Numbered from the stretch's first letter, positions 1-7,666 are shown. The stretch: 16,932 nucleotides of DNA from JBLIOB01 sp047639575 (GCA_047639575.1 JBLIOB010000071.1:1-16932); one strand, 5' to 3'. Program-made: numbers and translations. The notes: generated from the letters alone by a model not told the origin.

Positions 1-1197
1 AGAAGAATAAAATTCTTCATTTAGAATGACTCTCCCCTGAATGTCAGAAACTGAAACGTTATACAAGGATCCTTGACTGTTCTCCAGTTCTAAGTGTATT
101 AAGTCACTCGTTGGGCTAGGATATAGTTTGAAATCCAACTTTGCTGTTATTTCGGAAACAGAACTTACATAGTCCTGACCATTGGTTAGTTTGAAAATTA
201 GTCCACTGGGACCTACAGCGTAACAAACGGAATCTGAAGGACAAGACATGGCAGAAAAATTTGGAAGAACTGGCCAATTGTTTGTTCTGGGAATTCTAGC
301 CCAATTAGCTCCAGAATCTGTAGACTTTAGTACTTGTTTAAGCTGGCCGCATAGAAATAGAATAGAATCTTGAAGGACTTCAATAGTGTTGATGTGATAC
401 AAAGTGTCAACTTGAAATGTTTGATAGTCCCAGGTTAACCCTCCGTTACTTGTGGCGCCAAAAGTGCCATAAGGGAAAGTTACATCATCTACATAACCCC
501 CAAAATATCCTTGCTGATCCGAAATAAAATTTAAATCTAACATCAAGTAAGGATCTGTTATATGGGCATCCCAATTATAAGTGTAAGCATTTCCGGTTAA
601 TAAACCCCCTAGGGCGCAGCTATAAAAGGTCGTGTCATCAATAAATTGACCTTGGTTAAAAGCAAATACTCCTCCTGCAATTACTGGCCCAGTCATAGAG
701 ATATCAGTCCAATCATTTCCCCAGTTGTAACTAATGAATGTACCAACTCCAGTTGTTCCAGATGCAATTCCAACTCCATTAGAGTTGAACTCTACCACAT
801 CAAATGTTACCCCGAAAGTAACCGAATCTCCGCAATATTCCCAAGTTTCTCCTTGGTCAAATGTGCGGTAGATTCCAACGGGCTCTGGAAGTGCAATTTC
901 CACTGAGCCACAGACAAACCCAACGCTATCGGTGGCAAAAGAGATATTTTTAAAAGACCCTTTTTTGTTTGGTCCAAATACGGTATCCCAATTTTGACCC
1001 CCGTCTATTGTTTTCAATATTATGGCCCTAGCCGTCAACCCAACTGATCCAACAACAAATCCGACACTATCATTTAAGAACTCAACATCGCTTAGATCAG
1101 TCCAAAAATCGTAATTGGATATAGAGTCAAACTGAGCCCGGCTTATGCAGGGCATCAGTAAAATCAGTATTACACTAATATTTAACCACTTTCTCAT
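1..1197 (-). CDS. Secreted beta-propeller (YCF48/sialidase-like) protein with T9SS tail, 3' end cut by window
   Basis: Reading the minus strand from the ATG at 1197 gives 399 codons without a stop up to the window edge. The protein begins with a signal peptide (MRKWLN, then a hydrophobic stretch, then SRAQ). It then has repeated blades of the type 'sTDGGqnW', 'TFDQGETWE', 'TSNGGLTWD' and 'STDSGANWA', each followed by 'ND/DSVGFV.G'-like strands; this is the Asp/Gly-box pattern of YCF48-like or BNR propellers. The last approximately 45 visible residues (KLYPSPTSDL, then VSVSDIQGR) are the start of a type IX secretion sorting domain, so export and surface attachment or release by T9SS is inferred. 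The ligand or substrate is unknown. The gene follows a decayed T9SS gene on the same strand with only 27 bases between them, so its promoter may lie inside that remnant. Family assignment is good; function is open. Confidence 0.85.
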   Translation of the reverse strand, partial: MRKWLNISVILILLMPCISRAQFDSISNYDFWTDLSDVEFLNDSVGFVVGSVGLTARAIILKTIDGGQNWDTVFGPNKKGSFKNISFATDSVGFVCGSVEIALPEPVGIYRTFDQGETWEYCGDSVTFGVTFDVVEFNSNGVGIASGTTGVGTFISYNWGNDWTDISMTGPVIAGGVFAFNQGQFIDDTTFYSCALGGLLTGNAYTYNWDAHITDPYLMLDLNFISDQQGYFGGYVDDVTFPYGTFGATSNGGLTWDYQTFQVDTLYHINTIEVLQDSILFLCGQLKQVLKSTDSGANWARIPRTNNWPVLPNFSAMSCPSDSVCYAVGPSGLIFKLTNGQDYVSSVSEITAKLDFKLYPSPTSDLIHLELENSQGSLYNVSVSDIQGRVILNEEFYSS

Positions 1198-1224
1198 TGA
1201 GTGCTTTGTTATGGGTGACAACCG

Positions 1225-1655
1225 TTATTTACTAATTACCAGTTTAGCACTTTGAAGAAGGTTCACCCCGGCCCAAAGCTGACAGATATACACCCCATTT
1301 GCGCAGTTTGTTAGGTCTACCTCAACAAGAGCTAATCTACTACTATAATCTCATTACAACCATCCATATCAAAAATAACTATGCTTGTGCTCACAGCCAA
1401 TTCATCGGCAGGTGTAATACTATCGAGAAAATATTGGCACGCTAATATTTTATCCGATATCAATCGTCTGGTAAAAATGTTTGTGACACCCTACCTTAAC
1501 AGTTTCGGTTGATCCGTTACCAAGACGAATTTATACAGACTATTACTCCAGTTTGGATAGTAAATTTCAGCGTTTTTATTTGACCATGAAATACCAAAGA
1601 TTTGGTCTTGTCCTGACAAATAGCCCTAGGCTACCAGTTGACTTGTGGCGTTAGC
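1225..1655 (-). pseudogene. Decayed T9SS-tailed secreted protein, C-terminal remnant
   Basis: Two minus-strand frames together read as the end of a secreted protein. One runs from 1655 down to 1332 and contains stops at 1626-1628 and 1491-1493. It includes stretches such as GYLSGQDQIFGISWSNK, LYKFVLVTDQ and DELAVSTSIVIFDMDG. Around 1332-1350 the sense moves to the other frame, which encodes RLALVEVDLTNCANGVYICQ and then LQSAKLVISK with a stop at 1225-1227. The last piece has the classical T9SS sorting-domain ending (L..G.Y.......KL.I.K). In-frame stops plus a frameshift mean it is not functional. The 5' part is not recognisable. It lies directly upstream of the intact beta-propeller gene, suggesting an old pair of surface-protein genes. 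Confidence 0.6.
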
Positions 1656-1760
1656 TCAAATACTCAGTCATGGGTAGACGGAAACACTGTGATAACTCAA
1701 ACGACTAGTACACAAGCTGACGTTAAATACATTAGACTTGCAAAAAACACAAGTAATTAA
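1617..1760 (+). pseudogene. Short coding-like remnant, unrecognised
   Basis: An open plus-strand stretch of 47 codons runs from a stop at 1614 to TAA at 1758-1760. It reads GYQLTCGVSSNTQSWVDGN, then TQADVKYIRLAKN. Amino-acid use is protein-like, but there is no start codon and I do not recognise the family. It overlaps the end of the minus-strand T9SS remnant, so one of the two readings may be chance. Confidence 0.25.
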
Positions 1761-1797
1761 AATAAGATACGTGAGGAGATCATTCTTCCAAGTATCT

Positions 1798-1905
1798 TTA
1801 ATTGTAGAATGAGGATAATTGTTCCGCCAGACTTAGTTTTTCTACCCTTCCACTAGGCCTTTTAAACAAGATAGGCTTAAGGCGGTCCTCTGAAATTGAA
1901 TCTGA
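1798..1905 (-). pseudogene. Short coding-like remnant, unrecognised
   Basis: A minus-strand stretch of 35 codons between stops, ending at TAA 1798-1800, reads SISEDRLKPILFKRPSGR, then VEKLSLAEQLSSFYN. The composition (charged, mixed, with an ordinary C-terminus) is coding-like. It has no start codon and no family I can name. It is probably the last part of a gene that decayed in this graveyard. Confidence 0.25.
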
Positions 1906-1946
1906 TCACGATGAAAACTGGATGACCAAATAGCGAGAATTAGTAA

Positions 1947-2132
1947 AGTTCAAAAGAGTTCATTGGCAATTGGAGAGAAGAAGATGTGAAAACTCTACGG
2001 TCTCAATTAACCTTTTTAGACAGTGACATTGAAGACGATTCACCACCCGATAATATTTTGCTCAACCCGAAAATTTACATCTTGAGAAAAGGTATACTTA
2101 AAACAAATCTGAAACTTATAATCCAAGACTAA
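1947..2132 (+). pseudogene. Coding-like remnant (about 61 codons), unrecognised
   Basis: An open plus-strand frame from just after a stop at 1944 to TAA at 2130-2132 reads SSKEFIGNWREEDVKTLRSQ, then DIEDDSPPDNILLNPKIY and GILKTNLKLIIQD. It looks like the C-terminal part of an acidic intracellular protein. A GTG at 1986 could serve as a start for a 48-codon peptide, but no ATG is present. It points towards the erythromycin-esterase-like gene on the opposite strand. Family unknown. Confidence 0.3.
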
Positions 2133-2193
2133 TTATTAGAAGAAATAAATATTGCATTAGAAGAAACTTCCCGATATATTAAATGATGTGTTT

Positions 2194-3363
2194 TCATTCT
2201 CCAAGAAAAAAACAAGGTTCGGATATTTTCGAGTAATACACTGCATCAAAACTTCCCGATTTCGCTCTCCTGTACTCATGATATTTATATTTGGAAGGGC
2301 CCCCAGCCCCCATATCTTGAATATAAATTAATCGTCTCATTGTTCGAGGTATGGCCAATTTAAGGTCGTTAACAGAAATAATAGTGTCTGTATTTTGGTA
2401 AAACTTATGTATTTCAAAAGGCAGCGTTTTCTTAATCGATTGAAATGATTGGTTATAAGTGTGCCATTCTGGAGAAATGGAAACCGACAAAATTTGTCCA
2501 CTATAAAATTGAGATATTAGGACTTTATACCTGTCTTTAAAATACTTAAAAACGTAGCAGCCCAAACTTAATGGAGATTTCTTAGTTGTTGCCATTTTGC
2601 ATACATGAAAATTAGCAGCAAAAATAACGATCGGTCCGGGTATCGTTTCTGAAATAAACTTTACATTTTCAGCCATACAGCTATCCCTGAAATTCTGACT
2701 TGAATTTCCCAAATAATTGTTAGCTCTGTACATATAGCACTGTTCAATATTGCTCAGGGCATATTTTAACTCGTTTCTTATGCGCTTATCCTGAACATTA
2801 TTAATTATTTCTAACAATTTATAGTGTCTACTTTTAAACCTTCGCGTCAATGAATCTTGAGCCGCTGGTTGTTTTGCAAAGTGGCTAAACATTGATTCTA
2901 ACTCCGAGATTCTCAATGATGTTTTGTCTAAGTTTAACTTGGTCAAATTGACCGAAGTCAATAAAACTTGAAATGACGCCTTATAGTGTTGCATATCAAT
3001 ACCTATAAAACGCAGGTTTGAATCATTAATCACATCCTGAGCAAAATTTATAAACCCATCAGTTTGCAACCCATATAACTCCAGAGCACTAATTAATTCA
3101 GTCTTATCAATCAAACCATTTATGTAAGAGATCATTTTTATTTTAACTCCATACGGCATCTCAACAAGCACATTCACCTTCATATTGGTGGATTTCAACT
3201 GACGGGCAAACTTTAATTTTCTAGCAAAATCTGCGCAATTTCCATGGCTGGACTCCCCAAAACCAACAATGATTGAGTCGTTACTCCAGTCTTCAACAAG
3301 ACTAGATTGACCCGGGATCTGAACAAAGGCAAATAATGAAGAAATAAGAATGAAGTATTTCAC
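2194..3363 (-). CDS. Secreted erythromycin-esterase-like hydrolase
   Basis: A 389-residue protein of the erythromycin esterase (Ere) family. Residues 1-20 form a signal peptide (hydrophobic core ILISSLFAFVQI), so it is exported, unlike classical cytoplasmic EreA/EreB. Family landmarks visible in order are: GFGESSHG with His40; VLVEMPYG with Glu68; FIGIDMQ at 119-125; RDSCMAENVKFI at 226-237; FAANFHV with His253, at the place of the usual 'AHN.HV'; and DAVYYSKISEP near the end. His40, Glu68 and His253 are the residues expected for the Ere catalytic site. The family hydrolyses macrolide lactones in a few members, but most environmental homologues have unknown esterase substrates. The gene stands alone and convergent to the remnant at 1947-2132. 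A TATCTTTG box lies 16 bases upstream of the ATG. Confidence 0.8.
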   Translation of the reverse strand: MKYFILISSLFAFVQIPGQSSLVEDWSNDSIIVGFGESSHGNCADFARKLKFARQLKSTNMKVNVLVEMPYGVKIKMISYINGLIDKTELISALELYGLQTDGFINFAQDVINDSNLRFIGIDMQHYKASFQVLLTSVNLTKLNLDKTSLRISELESMFSHFAKQPAAQDSLTRRFKSRHYKLLEIINNVQDKRIRNELKYALSNIEQCYMYRANNYLGNSSQNFRDSCMAENVKFISETIPGPIVIFAANFHVCKMATTKKSPLSLGCYVFKYFKDRYKVLISQFYSGQILSVSISPEWHTYNQSFQSIKKTLPFEIHKFYQNTDTIISVNDLKLAIPRTMRRLIYIQDMGAGGPSKYKYHEYRRAKSGSFDAVYYSKISEPCFFLGE

Positions 3364-3379
3364 ATGCTGATATAAGAAA

Positions 3380-3387
3380 CAAAGATA
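3380..3387 (-). promoter_or_regulatory. Bacteroidota -7 box (TATCTTTG) for the esterase-like gene
   Basis: The minus strand reads TATCTTTG, a full match to the Bacteroidota -7 consensus TAnnTTTG. It sits 16 bases before the ATG at 3363, implying a very short leader. I see no clear TTTG at the -33 distance. The rest of the 3364-3619 gap shows no convincing hipBA operator palindrome. Confidence 0.4.
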
Positions 3388-3619
3388 ATGTGAATGGAAT
3401 AAGTGAAAATTAAACTTACCATAGTATCATACGGGACAATATTTAAACAATCTCTCTGCACATTCTGCACGATTCATTTGATCAGTCGCACAAAAAGTTG
3501 GAAAATGTAATTGTCTTTGTAACTGTCCTCAAGGAAACTACTCAACACAATGTATATGACGAGACATTTATCACCCATTTACTGAGATTATTATCAATTA
3601 TGAGTAACTTGTGTACCAT

Positions 3620-3895
3620 ATGTCATTAAATGATTTACAACATGGTGAAATCTTAAAGGAAACAGGATTGAAACTTGAGGCCATTCGCAAAGAGCTGAGG
3701 ATGTCCAAAGTTACCGTAGCTGATAAAGCCGGCATCAATAGAAAAACATTAGAGCGAATCGAAAAAGGCAAGAACCTTTCCTACGATTCATTGATTCGTT
3801 TATTGAGGGTTTATGGAATCCTCTATCGACTGGACGATGTATTCGAATCTCCTAGATTATCACCAAGAGAAAAATTCCAAGGAAATAATGGATAG
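3620..3895 (+). CDS. hipB: HipB-like XRE-family antitoxin/repressor
   Basis: A 91-residue protein with an XRE-type helix-turn-helix over residues about 13-70: LKLEAIRKELRMSKVTVADKA is the first helices, GINRKTLERIEKGK the recognition part, and LIRLLRVYGIL the closing helix. Proteins of this kind bind their own promoter and neutralise the HipA kinase encoded next door. ATG 3620 is preferred over an in-frame GTG at 3611 because ATG is the stronger start. The stop overlaps the hipA start by 8 bases (ATGGATAG), so the two are translationally coupled, in the usual antitoxin-first order. The C-terminus (ESPRLSPREKFQGNNG) is a flexible tail after the HTH. The assignment rests on domain plus context. 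Confidence 0.85.
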   Translation: MSLNDLQHGEILKETGLKLEAIRKELRMSKVTVADKAGINRKTLERIEKGKNLSYDSLIRLLRVYGILYRLDDVFESPRLSPREKFQGNNG

Positions 3896-5198
3896 CTATT
3901 CCGGACCGATAGAAGTCCACCTTTGGAATGAAGTTCTTGGGTGGTTGGATTATGACATTAATAGACATGTTTCATTTTTTGAAATGAACCCTAAATGCAC
4001 CTGGGCTAACGCAGCAGCTCCCTTCTTAATGAGTGTTTATAAAAATACGGATGGAAATTTTGGACCGTTTTCGAATGCACGGGGAGATGACTGGTTTCAA
4101 GGGATCCCACCAATGATTGCTGATTCTCTTCCAGATCACTTCGGAAACATGGTCCTTGCTGAATATCTTGATAAAATTGGTAAGAAAGACGAATTAAACA
4201 TCCCTATGCAACTAGCTTATATAGGTGAAAGAGGGCTTGGTGCGCTTGAGTTCAAACCAACCTTAATCAAACAAGAGAATCAGATTGAAGTAGAATTGGC
4301 GAAGCTCTCTGAACTTTCGAATCAAGTTGCAGAGTCATATCTCCCTGAAGATATCACCGCTGAACTTCTTCATAATTTATTTCTTGTTGGAACTACTGCT
4401 GGAGGAGCTAGATCTAAAGCAGTTGTATCCATAAACCGCCAAACAAACAAATTAGTTGCTGGCGATAAAATGGACCAAGGATTTGTACCAGTTATAATCA
4501 AGTTTGACAAAATGATCAGAGGAACCTCTGAAACGCTCCAAGTGGGGATCATTGAAATGGTATATTATGATATGGCTAGAAAAGCCGGTATCAATATGAC
4601 CGAATCCTGGCTAATTGAAAACGAAGGCTATTACCATTTCTGCACCAAAAGATTTGATCGAGATCAAGAACAAGGAAAATTGCACATGCAGACATATGCT
4701 GCGTTAACTTGTAGAAGCCCACTAGAGCTACATCGCTCCGAAGACGTTTTCAAAACAATGACTAAGCTCGGTTTACTTCAGGATGATCTTAAACAAGAGT
4801 TCAGACGAATGTGTTTTTCTTATATGATGTGTAATGGCGACCGCCATACCAAAAACATATCCTTTTTAATGGACAAAAACGGAAGGTGGAAACCAACCCC
4901 AGAGTATGATGTCACGTTCCCTTTCGAAATGCATCGCCCCTGGCCTCGCCCCAATTCGCTGTCTATCAACAACAAGGTGAAAGACATAACTGCAGATGAT
5001 TTTCTAACGCTAGCCAAAAACATAGGTGTAAAATCAGCAGGGTCCATTATCAATGAGATTGCAGATGTAGTTGACACCTTCTATCAATATGCTGCTAAAT
5101 ACAGTTTAAAAGAAGATTATAAGAACAACGTTCAAAAACTGCTAAAACCGATTCGAGTCTTTGATAAGGAACAGAATAAGCCCAAAGGAGTACGGTGA
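3888..5198 (+). CDS. hipA: HipA-family serine/threonine kinase toxin
   Basis: A full-length (436-residue) HipA kinase. N-terminal hallmarks are EVHLWNEVLGWL at 9-20, FQGIPPMIADSLPDHFGN at 70-87 and YIGERGLGALEF at 111-122. The nucleotide-binding loop TTAGGARSK is at 169-177 and the ATP lysine is K205 in VIIKF. The catalytic segment CNGDRHTKN has Asp318 and Asn323, and EYDV supplies the metal-binding Asp341. All catalytic residues are present, so the kinase should be active. In E. coli HipA phosphorylates GltX and causes dormancy; the target here is unknown. The start at 3888 is chosen over an upstream ATG at 3813 because homology begins here and AAGGA lies just upstream; the longer form would run inside hipB. 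The gene is followed by decayed transposase DNA. Confidence 0.9.
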   Translation: MDSYSGPIEVHLWNEVLGWLDYDINRHVSFFEMNPKCTWANAAAPFLMSVYKNTDGNFGPFSNARGDDWFQGIPPMIADSLPDHFGNMVLAEYLDKIGKKDELNIPMQLAYIGERGLGALEFKPTLIKQENQIEVELAKLSELSNQVAESYLPEDITAELLHNLFLVGTTAGGARSKAVVSINRQTNKLVAGDKMDQGFVPVIIKFDKMIRGTSETLQVGIIEMVYYDMARKAGINMTESWLIENEGYYHFCTKRFDRDQEQGKLHMQTYAALTCRSPLELHRSEDVFKTMTKLGLLQDDLKQEFRRMCFSYMMCNGDRHTKNISFLMDKNGRWKPTPEYDVTFPFEMHRPWPRPNSLSINNKVKDITADDFLTLAKNIGVKSAGSIINEIADVVDTFYQYAAKYSLKEDYKNNVQKLLKPIRVFDKEQNKPKGVR

Positions 5199-5269
5199 TG
5201 CTAATTGTTATTTGACAATAATCCATTCGAATTGCAAGCGGTCATGACAGAAAGTGACAAATAAAAACT

Positions 5270-5392
5270 TTAAGTAAAAAGCTGTTTTTCTGCTTTAATA
5301 ACCTGGCCCTTATAGATTCGTATCACTAAGCCATTTTCTTCATTCATTAAGCCATCGTACTTCTTATGTTCAAGCCCAGTAAGCGATGAAAC
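5270..5392 (-). pseudogene. Coding-like minus-strand scrap, unrecognised
   Basis: A 40-codon open stretch ends at TAA 5270-5272 and reads SSLTGLEHKKYDGLMNEENG, then LVIRIYKGQVIKAEKQLFT. It is protein-like but has no start and no family I know. Its upstream end overlaps the IS3 transposase remnant on the other strand, so at least that part may be an antisense shadow. Confidence 0.2.
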
Positions 5393-5554
5393 TCAGAAAT
5401 GGATGTGGACATAAATAATGTCAGACCACATAAGTCGTTAGGCTACAAATCACCAACGTAATTTGTTAAGGACAGAAGGAAAGCTAGTTTTCCTTCTGTG
5501 AACACAGATCAATATTTAGTAAAAGAGAATATATTTATCAATGCTTCTAATTAG
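5370..5554 (+). mobile_element. IS3-family transposase (OrfB) C-terminal remnant
   Basis: Two plus-strand frames join into the typical end of an IS3 OrfB (rve/DDE integrase core). The first, 5370-5414, reads VSDETQKWMWT and stops. The second, from about 5405, reads NNVRPHKSLGYKSPT, then an in-frame TAA at 5459-5461 at the position of the usual Glu, then FVKDRRKASF to TAG 5552-5554. 'Y/N-N-x-RPHKSLGY-xP-x-EF' is the signature of the last helix-loop of IS3 OrfB proteins. A frameshift and a nonsense codon show it is dead. The remainder of the element, including its ends, is not visible. It sits immediately 3' of hipBA, suggesting mobile DNA brought or rearranged this locus. Confidence 0.7.
5472..5499. 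repeat. Perfect 11-bp inverted repeat (hairpin)
   Basis: ACAGAAGGAAA and TTTCCTTCTGT flank a 6-base loop (GCTAGT), giving an 11-bp perfect stem. No T-run follows on the plus strand, so it is not a standard intrinsic terminator. It lies inside the IS3 remnant and could still form a stable RNA structure downstream of hipBA. Confidence 0.55.
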
Positions 5555-5830
5555 GGGGTTCTTACAGTTCAAATACACCCATAAAGAATGCTTGATAAAG
5601 TTGAGGATCTTTTTAATTCTCGATTTGATAGAGGTTTTCTATCCTTAAGTTTAAGATAAAATGTGCTGAAATTGTTTTTCAACGGTGGCGGCTCTAGCTT
5701 TCTTTTCTTGTAATAACCTCATTATTCCTTGTTCCCATATTCGATGTTCTATTATTCCCTGCCTCCCTTTCATCACACTTTTGTGTTTTATTAGCAGATA
5801 CGCCTTAAATTAGCTGACAACTAATTTATT

Positions 5831-6976
5831 ATGACAAAAACCATTTCCCTCCAACTTGCTCTACTTGTGTGTTTTATGTTGCATTTCCAAACTGGAATAG
5901 CTCAACAAACGGTATACGATACCATTACCCATAATTCGGTTCAACGCTCATATATTCTATATATACCTGCCTCTTATACTCCAGGAACAAATGTCCCATT
6001 AGTGTTTAATTTCCATGGATACACTTCTGATGCAACATCACAAATGTGGTATGGTGATTTTAGAGGAATTGCGGATACGGCAAACTTTATTATAGCTCAT
6101 CCAATGGGAACTTTAGACGGAAGTGGAATCACCCATTTCAATGTAGGCTGGGGTGGTAGTTCGGCAGATGACGTTGGATTTACCGGTGCAATGATAGATT
6201 CAATTTCAGCTTCCTATTCTATTGACTCGGATCGAGTTTATAGTACTGGGATGTCAAATGGAGGATTCATGAGTCTAACATTGGCTTGTGATTTAAGTAG
6301 CCGATTCGCTGCTGTTGCTTCGGTTACAGGTTCTTTAGCTCCTTTTGTAATGGCAAACTGTGGAGCGTCTCATCCAACACCGGTTTTGCAAATTCACGGA
6401 ACTACAGATGGAACAGTTCCTTACGCAGGAGGTGCTGGCTGGTCAGAATCAGTTGATAATTTAATGGCCTATTGGGTGAATTACAATAACTGTAGCGCTA
6501 CTTCTATCTTAACTAATATTCCTGACAGTGCCCCAACAGACGGGAGCACAGTTGAACACTTCCTTTGGGAAGGCGGAGACAATTGCGTAGACGTAGAACA
6601 TTATAAAATTACAGGCGGAGGCCACACTTGGGCCGGATCAGCATTTGGAAGCACAGGGACTAATTATGATATCGATGCTTCAGAAAAAGTATGGCAGTTC
6701 TTTTCTCGTTATGACATCAATGGAAAAATAGACTGTACAGTTGGTGTGAATGAAATTGACAATGAACTTTCATTGAATGTGTTTCCTAACCCTGCCAACT
6801 CATTACTTCAAGTTGATTCAAAGTTTCAAAATGAAGCTTACGAAATATGGACATTAGAAGGTAAGAAAGTAGCTATTGGGAAACTAACCAGTTCTCAATT
6901 AGATATTGCGTTGTTAACCCAGGGAACTTATATTTTAAAAGTAGGCGAGCGGGTAACTAAGTTTGTGAAAATCTAG
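5831..6976 (+). CDS. Secreted PHB-depolymerase/feruloyl-esterase-like hydrolase with T9SS tail
   Basis: A 381-residue alpha/beta hydrolase of the extracellular polyhydroxybutyrate depolymerase / LpqC / feruloyl esterase group. Residues 1-24 are a signal peptide ending TGIA-QQ. The oxyanion region is VFNFHGY at 58-64. The nucleophile elbow GMSNGG has Ser142; IHGTTDGTVPY carries Asp193; and GGGHTW carries His265, completing the triad. Residues about 305-381 are a T9SS type A sorting domain (NVFPNPANSLLQV, then TLEGKKV, then LTQGTYILKVG, then FVKI), so the enzyme is exported through T9SS. Related enzymes cut short polyesters or plant-wall ester bonds; the substrate cannot be told from sequence. 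It is a single-gene unit on the plus strand, converging with the decayed hydrolase at 7102. Confidence 0.85.
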   Translation: MTKTISLQLALLVCFMLHFQTGIAQQTVYDTITHNSVQRSYILYIPASYTPGTNVPLVFNFHGYTSDATSQMWYGDFRGIADTANFIIAHPMGTLDGSGITHFNVGWGGSSADDVGFTGAMIDSISASYSIDSDRVYSTGMSNGGFMSLTLACDLSSRFAAVASVTGSLAPFVMANCGASHPTPVLQIHGTTDGTVPYAGGAGWSESVDNLMAYWVNYNNCSATSILTNIPDSAPTDGSTVEHFLWEGGDNCVDVEHYKITGGGHTWAGSAFGSTGTNYDIDASEKVWQFFSRYDINGKIDCTVGVNEIDNELSLNVFPNPANSLLQVDSKFQNEAYEIWTLEGKKVAIGKLTSSQLDIALLTQGTYILKVGERVTKFVKI

Positions 6977-6994
6977 TTTACATTTTCGCAAACT
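6975..6994 (+). terminator. Weak hairpin after the T9SS esterase
   Basis: AGTTT and AAACT pair around an AT-rich loop just at the esterase stop codon, with one further inner C-G pair, and are followed by GCCTTTT. The stem is short and the T-run brief, so this is only a candidate terminator. Confidence 0.2.
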
Positions 6995-7101
6995 GCCTTT
7001 TAACAGAACCTTAAGTAGTTGTAAACATCTAAGAGGTAATACACAACAGGTAATGAACCAATATCAATGCAAGAGTAGTTTTGCTTAAAACTGTCTAGGA
7101 C

Positions 7102-7665
7102 TTAAATATATTCTTGAACCTTTTGATTCACGAAGGTTGATTGTTCATACATTCCTAAATGTCCGCTTCCCGCAATAACCTGGGCTTTTATACCAAGCTG
7201 TTCTTCGAAGAATGTACCATCATCTTCAAAAGATGACACTTTGTTATCATCTCCCTAGAATAGTAGAACGGGTGCAGGAATAGCGTCCTTATAATATCGA
7301 TGTAATGAAAAAGAGTAAACCGCAAATAGTAAATCAATCCTTCCTTTGGTCTGGCGCTTTTCTTTCAATTTAGCTTGGTACATTTTAAAAATTGGATCTT
7401 CTTTTGAAAAAGAATAATGAAACAAGATGCTAGGAAATCTTTTCTTTAAAGGGGATTTCACAAAAAGTAAATTTAAACAAGGACGAATTATTTTTCTGGC
7501 AAGGGAGTCGCTTTCAACGATTTTTAGCAACCACCTTCCAAACCTTTTCTTCACCAAACGCTCCCCAGGGCAGACATTGAAAACAATTAGTTTGGATATT
7601 TTAGATGGATTTGCAATGGTATATTTAATACAGGCTGCCGCTCCAACGCAATTACCAAACAGCAA
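7102..7665 (-). pseudogene. Alpha/beta hydrolase, C-terminal fragment (end of interrupted seventh operon gene)
   Basis: One minus-strand frame from about 7665 to TAA 7102-7104 encodes most of an alpha/beta hydrolase. ILLFGNCVGAA is the nucleophile elbow, unusually with Cys (G-N-C-V-G) instead of Ser. KISKLIVFNVCPG follows; then a lid-like region; then APVLLF, an in-frame TAG at 7255-7257, GDDNKVSS with the acid residue, and AGSGHLGMYEQ with the catalytic His. The TAG sits where the family has Tyr or Trp before GDD/GED, so it reads as a nonsense mutation, not the natural end. The N-terminal strand, the oxyanion loop and about 60 residues before the elbow are absent here. A matching N-terminus lies at 9053-9169 on the same strand. 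The 5' boundary abuts a transposase tail at about 7666. Confidence 0.75.
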
Positions 7666-7666
7666 G

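Larger units (their letters stand above)
5199..5830. other. Long intergenic stretch with decayed mobile-element DNA
   Basis: No intact gene lies between hipA and the T9SS esterase. The stretch holds an IS3-type transposase tail (5370-5554), a perfect 11-bp hairpin (5472-5499) and a coding-like minus-strand scrap (5270-5392). The remainder (5555-5830) is AT-rich and shows no clear promoter; CACTTTTG at 5776-5783 is one mismatch from the -7 consensus. Confidence 0.5.

Noticed and set aside
2194..3363. Calling this gene a macrolide-resistance determinant
   Set aside because: Family membership alone does not show macrolide activity, and the protein is exported, unlike the resistance enzymes.
3433..3540. 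Minus-strand open stretch with FCATDQMNRAECAERLFKY
   Set aside because: Thirty-odd codons, no start, no known family; could be a remnant but support is too thin to annotate.
3489..3561. Cysteine-rich short plus-strand frame (GKCNCLCNCPQGNYSTQC)
   Set aside because: Only about two dozen codons, directly after a stop and without a start codon; probably chance in the intergenic region.
3813..3887. Longer N-terminus for HipA from the ATG at 3813
   Set aside because: It lies inside hipB; HipA similarity and a ribosome-binding site point to ATG 3888.
5347..5412. Minus-strand frame MSTSISEFHRLLGLN, resembling the N-terminus of Bacteroidota AraC-type regulators
   Set aside because: It overlaps the plus-strand DETQKWMWT/RPHKSLGY transposase reading, is only 21 codons long, and is not followed by any further AraC-like sequence; most likely an antisense coincidence.
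5588..5660. Small plus-strand frame MLDKVEDLFNSRFDRG
   Set aside because: Twenty-three codons, no ribosome-binding site, no conservation visible.
7427..7666. First 80 codons of the plus-strand frame that ends in the transposase tail
   Set aside because: They are antisense to the clearly recognisable hydrolase fragment and show no transposase features; only the part from 7667 on is kept.
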